From NCBI GenBank assembly GCA_965279195.1, contig CBDIHP010000048.1, positions 372,001 to 436,000 on the forward strand: a stretch of 64,000 nt of DNA, given 5' to 3'. The DNA comes from CBDIHP01 sp965279195. GTDB taxonomy: Bacteria; Planctomycetota; Planctomycetia; Isosphaerales; Isosphaeraceae. Shown here piece after piece: positions 59,177 through 64,000 of this stretch (within the stretch, counting starts at the first letter, position 1; each line of letters begins with the position of its first letter). The translations under genes were made by a program, and so were the position numbers. The notes under the pieces were generated by a model. It was not told the DNA's origin. It did no database searches and worked only from the letters and a program-made list of their open reading frames with translations.

Positions 59177-62100
59177 CTACGCCTCCCCCTTACCCATGGC
59201 CCGTTTGAGCATCTCCGCCCCCCGATCGCGCTGGTATTCCGCCAGCACCTCGTCTCGGATCGCCGGGAACTGCTCGGGCGGGCAGTTCGCCTGTTCGAAC
59301 AGGAACGCCAGGTTCTCCATGATCGTTCGGGTCTCTGCGATCCCCACCAACTGGGCGATCACGAGGGCCAGGGTCACCAGCTTGACCGCCTGATCGACTC
59401 GTCCCGATTCATAAGCCACGACTCCGATTTGATACCAGGTGGCGGCCTCGCCCGCGCGGTCTCCCAGCTTCTGCAGCATGTCGAGTGCCCGCCCGAACTT
59501 CTCCGACGCCGCCTCGTGGTCGCCGCGCCTCAGGTCGATCGTCGCCAGGGCGTGCCAGGTGGCGGCCTCGCCCGCGCGGTCTCCCAGCTTCTGCAGCATG
59601 TCGAGTGCCCGCCCGAACTTCTCCGACGCCGCCTCGTGGTCGCCGCGCCTCAGGTCGATCGTCGCCAGGGCGTGCCAGGTGGCGGCCTCGCCCGCGCGGT
59701 CTCCCAGCTTCTGCAGCATGTCGAGTGCCCGCCCGAACTTCTCCGCCGCCGCGTCGTGGTCGCCGCGCCTCAGGTCGATCGTCGCCAGGGCGTGCCAGGT
59801 GGCGGCCTCGCCCGCGCGGTCTCCCAGCTTCTGCAGCATGTCGAGTGCCCGCCCGAACTTCTCCGCCGCCGCGTCGTGGTCGCCCCGGTTCAGGTCGATC
59901 GTCGCCAGGTTGTGCCAGGTGGCGGCCTCGCCCTCGCGGTCTCCCACCTTCTGCCGCATGTCGAGTGCCCGCCCGAACTTCTCCGCCGCCGCCTCGTAAT
60001 CGCCCCGGTTCAGGTCGATCGTCGCCAGGTTGTGCCAGGTGGCGGCCTCGCCCGCGCGGTCTCCCAGCGACTGCTTCATCGCGAGCGAACGCCCGAACTT
60101 CTCCGCCGCCGCCTCGTAATCGCCCCGGTTCACGTCGATCGTCGCCAGGGCGTGCCAGGTGGAGCCGTCCCGATCGGGTTCCGGAATCTCCTCAAGCAAG
60201 GACCTGGCTTCTCCCCATTGCGACCTTCGGATGAGCGGATTGGTCAGGCATCGAGTGGCCCACTGGAACGTGGGCATGTCGTCACCCTGACGGGCATGCT
60301 CGCGTGCCGTGGTCAACTCGACCTCGATCGGTGTCCGCAGCTCGCCTTCGCGATCGGCCTCGTAGCTGGATCGCCAGAAGCGGCCGAGTCGGCCTTGGGT
60401 GGATGTGACGTCGGCCGGGTGGAGGAGGTCGCGGGTTGCCAGCCACGGGCGGAGGAGTCCCGGGCATTGATAGAGCGAGGGGAGTTCGGGCTCGTCGAGG
60501 CGCTGGGCCAAGCCGTAGTTCAGGGCGGTGGTCAGGTGCGCGAGGGCAGTGGGTTCGTCCAACTCGGCGATGGTGGCAACGCCGTCGAGCGGCAAGGGGA
60601 GTTCGCTCAGGCCGAGCTGGCAGGTGGTGCGCTGGGCGTTCGGGGTGAGGTTTTCGAAAAGACGAATGGCCAATATTTTGTGGAGATACACCCGCCGGGC
60701 CTGCTCGAGCCGGCCGGGGTCGCCGCCCTCGAGTTCGTCCAGCAGTTCCTCCACGTCGGCCTTCTGGAGCAGCGTCCGCAACTGGAGCAGGAAGCCCGGG
60801 GTGCCGCCGAGGACCTTGAAGAGTCGCTGTTGCAGATCTCGTGAGAGTTCCCCGGCCTGGATGCGTTTCTCGACCAACTTATCCCTGCGCAGGAATTTGA
60901 AGAAGTCGTGCTCGCGGAAGTCGGGGATGGGGAGATCGAGGAGGGTCGGCTGTTCCTCGGGCCGGGGGATGTCCTCGGGGAAGTAACGGCAGGTCACGAT
61001 CGCCCGCGACTGGCCGACGAGGTTGAGCGCGAGCTGGCCGAGGAACCAGCCGAGATCCTCGTGGGCTACCTTGCGGGTTTCGAGTTCGAGCACGTCCTCG
61101 AAGTTGTCCAGCACCAGCAGGGCCTTGATCTCGTTGAGGCCGTCGATCGCATTGCGGAGCTTCTGGCGGAAGGTGAGTTTTTCGGCGGAGAGCCGTTCGA
61201 CGAAATCTTGCCGTTTCGCCTTATCAAATGTCCGGATGAGGGCGTCGACGATCGCGTTCAGGGTGGCCTGCCCCGCATAGGCCGGCGTCGCCCCCGGTGC
61301 GGCCTTGACCGGGACGATGACGAATGCGTCCCCCTTCAATCGATTCGCCGCGCGGGTGGCGAGGGTGCTCTTGCCCATGCCGCCGATGCCGGTCAGCACG
61401 GCGAGCGTCGTCTCGCCGCTCCGAAGCTGAGGGATCAAGCGTTGCGCCTCGCGGCGACGCCCGATGTACCCCTCGCGCAGGCCCTTGATGCCCTCGCCCA
61501 GTTGTTCGTAGACGACGGCCGGGCCGTCGTAGTTGGCCTGGGGGGCGGCGTGGTCGTAGAGGAGGCCCGAGGGGTCCGAGGCGTAGAGTCGCGCGAGCGA
61601 GTAGGTGGCGTCCTGGAAGACCTGGCCATTCACCCTCAACTGGCCGCTCCTGCGGATCGCCAGGGACGCGTGCGACATGGCCTGGGGGATGGTTTCCCTG
61701 CGGGCGAGGCGTTCGTAGAACTCCTTCGCGAACGCCGTGGCCACGCCGTCGCCGACGCTCTGCGACCAACCCATCGCCAGCGGCACCCCCGCTCGGATGG
61801 CGCCCTGGCAGAGCCCGGCCACCTTCGCCTGCGACGTCTGGCAGCCGTTGAAGAACACCAGGCGGACGGAACTCCCCTTGAAGACCTGCGCGACGAGATC
61901 CTCGATCTCGTGCGCGTCGGTGTGGCCCCGGTCGTCCTCGAACGCGAAATAGCCCTTGCCGTCGCCCGCGACGATCCCGTGTCCCGACAGGTGCACGATG
62001 TGCGGCTCGACCTGCGACACGAGCTTGCCGAGTTCCTCGAACGTCCCCGTCTCGGCGAAGTGGACGATGGTGCGCTGGGGGAGGAGCGACGTGGCCTGGA

Positions 62101-62614
62101 GGATCAGCTCTTCCTCGCGTTCGTAGTCGAGCTGGCCCTCATCCGTCGGCGCGGCGGAGAGGACCAGGACGCGGATCGGCCCCGGGCGGAGCGGGCCGGG
62201 CTGCGGGGCGAGGTGGCCGGGGAGGGTCCTCCGGAGCGACCAGGCGGCGTCGCAACCGACGGGGAGGTTCGGCGACAGCTCGACGAGTTCCCAGGGGAGG
62301 TTGAGCACCGAGGCGTCGGCCGACTCGATCCAGAGTTCATGCGACCCCGCACCCGCCGGCGCGGGGACCTTCCGCGCGAACCAGACCTCATGCAGCCGCC
62401 GGCCCCAGTTCGCCAGTTGATCGGGCGTGGTGATTGGGCGGCGTCCTCCTTCGAACAGTTCGCCATGGCCTCGGGCGTCGTCGAGCAACGCCTTGACCAG
62501 TTCGGGCCCGACGGCGAAGCGCTCGGTCGTCGACGGATTGCCGTCGAAGGTCCAGAGCCCGCTCCAGCCTTTCTCACCTTCCTCGACCTGGATCGACAGC
62601 ACCCAGTTGGCCAT
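59177..62614 (-). CDS. CHAT-protease / NTPase (STAND) / TPR protein
   Basis: 1145 residues. Order: N-terminal domain (about 1-140); CHAT caspase-like domain with the dyad H212 (IVHLSGHG) and C258 (VFFNGCQTS); linker; STAND-type NTPase with Walker A VLTGIGGMGKSTL (K415) and Walker B ALLVLDNFEDVL (D503), then winged-helix-like region; a middle region of about 200 residues; then six TPR units of 40 residues (WHALATIDLRRGDHEAA..., positions about 815-1060) and a divergent seventh. This is the architecture of bacterial NLR-like sensors in which ligand-bound TPRs trigger oligomerisation of the NTPase and activation of the protease. The TPR units are nearly identical, two at 100% over 120 bp, so amplification was recent. 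It is convergent with, and 10 bp from, the small peptidase-domain gene. AGGTG precedes the start. Confidence 0.93.
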   Translation of the reverse strand: MANWVLSIQVEEGEKGWSGLWTFDGNPSTTERFAVGPELVKALLDDARGHGELFEGGRRPITTPDQLANWGRRLHEVWFARKVPAPAGAGSHELWIESADASVLNLPWELVELSPNLPVGCDAAWSLRRTLPGHLAPQPGPLRPGPIRVLVLSAAPTDEGQLDYEREEELILQATSLLPQRTIVHFAETGTFEELGKLVSQVEPHIVHLSGHGIVAGDGKGYFAFEDDRGHTDAHEIEDLVAQVFKGSSVRLVFFNGCQTSQAKVAGLCQGAIRAGVPLAMGWSQSVGDGVATAFAKEFYERLARRETIPQAMSHASLAIRRSGQLRVNGQVFQDATYSLARLYASDPSGLLYDHAAPQANYDGPAVVYEQLGEGIKGLREGYIGRRREAQRLIPQLRSGETTLAVLTGIGGMGKSTLATRAANRLKGDAFVIVPVKAAPGATPAYAGQATLNAIVDALIRTFDKAKRQDFVERLSAEKLTFRQKLRNAIDGLNEIKALLVLDNFEDVLELETRKVAHEDLGWFLGQLALNLVGQSRAIVTCRYFPEDIPRPEEQPTLLDLPIPDFREHDFFKFLRRDKLVEKRIQAGELSRDLQQRLFKVLGGTPGFLLQLRTLLQKADVEELLDELEGGDPGRLEQARRVYLHKILAIRLFENLTPNAQRTTCQLGLSELPLPLDGVATIAELDEPTALAHLTTALNYGLAQRLDEPELPSLYQCPGLLRPWLATRDLLHPADVTSTQGRLGRFWRSSYEADREGELRTPIEVELTTAREHARQGDDMPTFQWATRCLTNPLIRRSQWGEARSLLEEIPEPDRDGSTWHALATIDVNRGDYEAAAEKFGRSLAMKQSLGDRAGEAATWHNLATIDLNRGDYEAAAEKFGRALDMRQKVGDREGEAATWHNLATIDLNRGDHDAAAEKFGRALDMLQKLGDRAGEAATWHALATIDLRRGDHDAAAEKFGRALDMLQKLGDRAGEAATWHALATIDLRRGDHEAASEKFGRALDMLQKLGDRAGEAATWHALATIDLRRGDHEAASEKFGRALDMLQKLGDRAGEAATWYQIGVVAYESGRVDQAVKLVTLALVIAQLVGIAETRTIMENLAFLFEQANCPPEQFPAIRDEVLAEYQRDRGAEMLKRAMGKGEA
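59441..60160. repeat. Six 120-bp tandem repeats encoding TPR units
   Basis: Unit starts at 59441, 59561, 59681, 59801, 59921 and 60041. Units 1 and 2 are identical over 120 bp; unit 3 differs from them at two positions; units 4-6 diverge further. The period equals 40 codons, so expansion or contraction keeps the reading frame. Confidence 0.97.
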
Positions 62615-63137
62615 GAATGTCGCACCTGCTCACAAGGTCACCCGGCTTATTTCCTGAAGGCGACCCCAGATGAACAGAACCGCCCCATCGCATCAAGCCG
62701 ACGGGCGATTTCGGTGCGAAACTCCGTGCTCTATCACCTTGCAGGGCTGGCTGCTCACTTCTGCAGGCGGTTCGATCTGGAAGTGCTTGCTGGGTTGCAG
62801 CTTGGGGAAATCGCGATGGTTCTGCGTGCGGGACGGAGTGGTTTTGATCGAAAGATGAAAAGAATCATCATGGCTTGACCCGGGAGGATGCGGAGCAATT
62901 CTTGACGTTGACGAATCGCTCTTTGGCATGGCGAACTTCGGAGTGCGGGAGCGGAGCTGCGGCTTTCCGCCGGGGTGAGTTGGAGGGAATTGGGTTCGTT
63001 TGGTCGGAGAGCGTTGCGGGCGTCGAGACGCTTGCGTGGGAGGTTGGGATTGGGTTCGTTTGGACGAGGGTGCGGTGGACGCGGATCGGGGATCCGCGAG
63101 GCACCATACCCTACGGAATGCTTGGGTTCAAGGTCTT
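62615..63137. repeat. Intergenic region with a half family A end and two family E motifs
   Basis: GGAGTGCGGGAGCGGAGCTG (62940) matches the family A left end without a partner. Family E motifs GGAATTGGGTTCGTTTGGTC (about 62983) and GGGATTGGGTTCGTTTGGAC (about 63046) follow. The first 300 bp of the region (62615-62935) shows nothing I can assign. A third E motif lies inside the WD40 gene end. Confidence 0.55.
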
Positions 63138-64000
63138 TCAGGGTAAGGAGTTGTGTGGAATTGGCTTCGTTTCGGAAATGGGGTTTGAGGGGCCCTGGGC
63201 AGGGGTGAATCCGTCGAGGTTGAGGAGGATGTTGAGGTCCCAGAGGCGGATGTGGCCGTCGGAGGAGCCGACGGCGAGGTGGCGGCCGTCGGGGGTGATG
63301 GCGAGGCTGGAGGTCCAGGCGGAAAGGGCGGGGATGGTGTGTCGGCGCTCCCAGGACTGGGTGCTGAGGGCGAAGATCTCGCGGCCGGCCCCGGCGGCGA
63401 GGAGGTGGCGGCCGTCGGGGGTGAACGCAAGCGCGGAGGTGCAGAACTCCGGGCCGTGGGGCTCGGCGATGATCCGCCGGGTGGCGACATCCCAGAGGGT
63501 CAGCGTGCTGGTGTTGCGGCCGGCGGCGGCGAGGATCTTGCCGTCGGGCGAGAAGGCGACGTGCTGGATCGGGTGCGGGATGGTCATCGGCAGCTCGACC
63601 GAGGCGCCGAGGATGGCGTCGTGGAGCCGGACGCGGCGGTCGGTGCCGCCGGTGGCGATGGTGCGGCCGTCGGGCGAGATGGCCAGGGTGTGGAGGCAGT
63701 CGGAGTGGTCTCGCCAGCGGCCGAGGACCTTCTGGCCGGGGCAGTCCCAGAGGACGAGCGAGCCGTCGATGGCCCCGAGGGCGAGCACCCGGTCGTCGGG
63801 CGTGAATTCGATGGTGTGGATCTGGCCCCGGATGCCGGAGAGTGGGGTGCCTCGGTCGTCGGAGACGTTGTTGGGGTCGCGGGCTCCTCGCCAGACCCGG
63901 ACGCCTCCGCCCGGGGTGGCGACGGCGAGCGTCCGGCCATCGTGGGAGAGCCTGGCGACTCGTTCGCCGTCGCCGAACGACAGCGGCGCTCGGGTTGGGG
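63138..64000 (-). CDS. WD40-repeat protein, 5' end outside window
   Basis: At least 287 residues, running off the window on its N-terminal side. Four WD-type blades are visible (SLVLWDCPGQ, RVRLHDAIL, TLTLWDVATR, HIRLWDLNIL) with the SPDGRTIATGG/TPDGRHLAVGS strand D pattern. WD40 beta-propellers mediate protein interactions. Planctomycetes have many long WD40 proteins, some fused to kinases. The last 18 or so residues (beginning NPISETKPIP) are encoded by a family E motif (about 63150-63175), probably a read-in of repeat DNA at the C-terminus. Confidence 0.88.
   Translation of the reverse strand, partial: PTRAPLSFGDGERVARLSHDGRTLAVATPGGGVRVWRGARDPNNVSDDRGTPLSGIRGQIHTIEFTPDDRVLALGAIDGSLVLWDCPGQKVLGRWRDHSDCLHTLAISPDGRTIATGGTDRRVRLHDAILGASVELPMTIPHPIQHVAFSPDGKILAAAGRNTSTLTLWDVATRRIIAEPHGPEFCTSALAFTPDGRHLLAAGAGREIFALSTQSWERRHTIPALSAWTSSLAITPDGRHLAVGSSDGHIRLWDLNILLNLDGFTPAQGPSNPISETKPIPHNSLP

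Noticed and set aside
59441..60160. Regular 120-bp repeats as a CRISPR array or satellite
   Set aside because: The repeats are contiguous, with no spacers, the period is 40 codons and they encode TPR units inside a long open frame.
1..64000. tRNA, tmRNA, RNase P RNA or rRNA genes
   Set aside because: No cloverleaf or recognised conserved segments were noticed on either strand by eye; a dedicated search would be needed to exclude a cryptic one.

Overview
The window looks like a chromosomal segment of a planctomycete, most likely the Isosphaeraceae/Isosphaerales group. The evidence is uniformly high GC, a planctomycete cytochrome of the PSCyt1-PSCyt2-PSD1 type, many Tat and Sec exported proteins of planctomycete style, Gly/Tyr-rich secreted proteins, and many short palindromic intergenic repeats. 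Family placement is inference. No rRNA, tRNA, CRISPR array or prophage is seen. Most genes are solitary or in two- to four-gene units, with frequent changes of strand.

Layout. 1-6.8 kb: partial PSCyt1/PSD1 cytochrome, PHP phosphoesterase, DinB protein, SixA, a hypothetical protein and a DUF1573 exported protein. 7.0-8.8 kb: a promoter/terminator-bounded candidate structured RNA, then a textbook transcription attenuator whose leader peptide is rich in Phe, Tyr and three consecutive Trp codons, leading into DAHP synthase (aroF). 9.1-10.9 kb: sulfite-oxidase-like molybdoenzyme plus dihaem cytochrome. 11-19.6 kb: ppk1, nfo, a membrane-anchored hypothetical, a STAS protein, mutS and a Doc toxin-antitoxin pair. 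19.6-25.9 kb: a GT39-like membrane protein, UxaA-family dehydratase, two Uma2 paralogues and an intact IS630-type element between them. 26-29.1 kb: a chemotaxis block cheY-cheB-cheR-cheX in which cheB carries three single-base frameshifts. 29.4-41.8 kb: zinc-ribbon, Met/Asn-rich, APH-like, Pro/Ala-rich lipoprotein, cNMP-binding, dihaem cytochrome, esterase, lipoyl/HlyD-like and Gly/Tyr/His-rich proteins. 42.3-54.2 kb: sulfotransferase-coiled-coil fusion, ceramidase-like, J-domain, aldo/keto reductase, riboflavin synthase, rsmA, LRR protein, a Tat-exported hypothetical and an EamA transporter. 54.5-64 kb: a translationally coupled NTF2-like/Gly-rich-TPR pair, then a trypsin-like peptidase, a stand-alone copy of its N-terminal domain, a large CHAT-NTPase-TPR protein with near-identical 120-bp TPR units, and a partial WD40 protein.

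Two themes stand out. First, at least five families of short elements with terminal inverted repeats and internal hairpins occupy much of the intergenic space. One copy (21146-21284) lies in frame inside a membrane-protein gene, one (38647-38745) supplies a stop codon, one (49270-49352) abuts a start codon, and a shorter motif is read as protein in two other genes. This resembles in behaviour the palindromic elements of Rickettsia, although sequence relatedness is not implied. Second, the 57.5-62.6 kb locus (peptidase, isolated peptidase-associated domain, CHAT-STAND-TPR protein) resembles a bacterial NLR/caspase-like conflict or signalling module with recently amplified sensor repeats.

Starts were chosen by homology, Shine-Dalgarno position and signal peptides. 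Where they differ from the longest open frame the reason is stated. Functional calls come from recognised motifs only; no searches were run.
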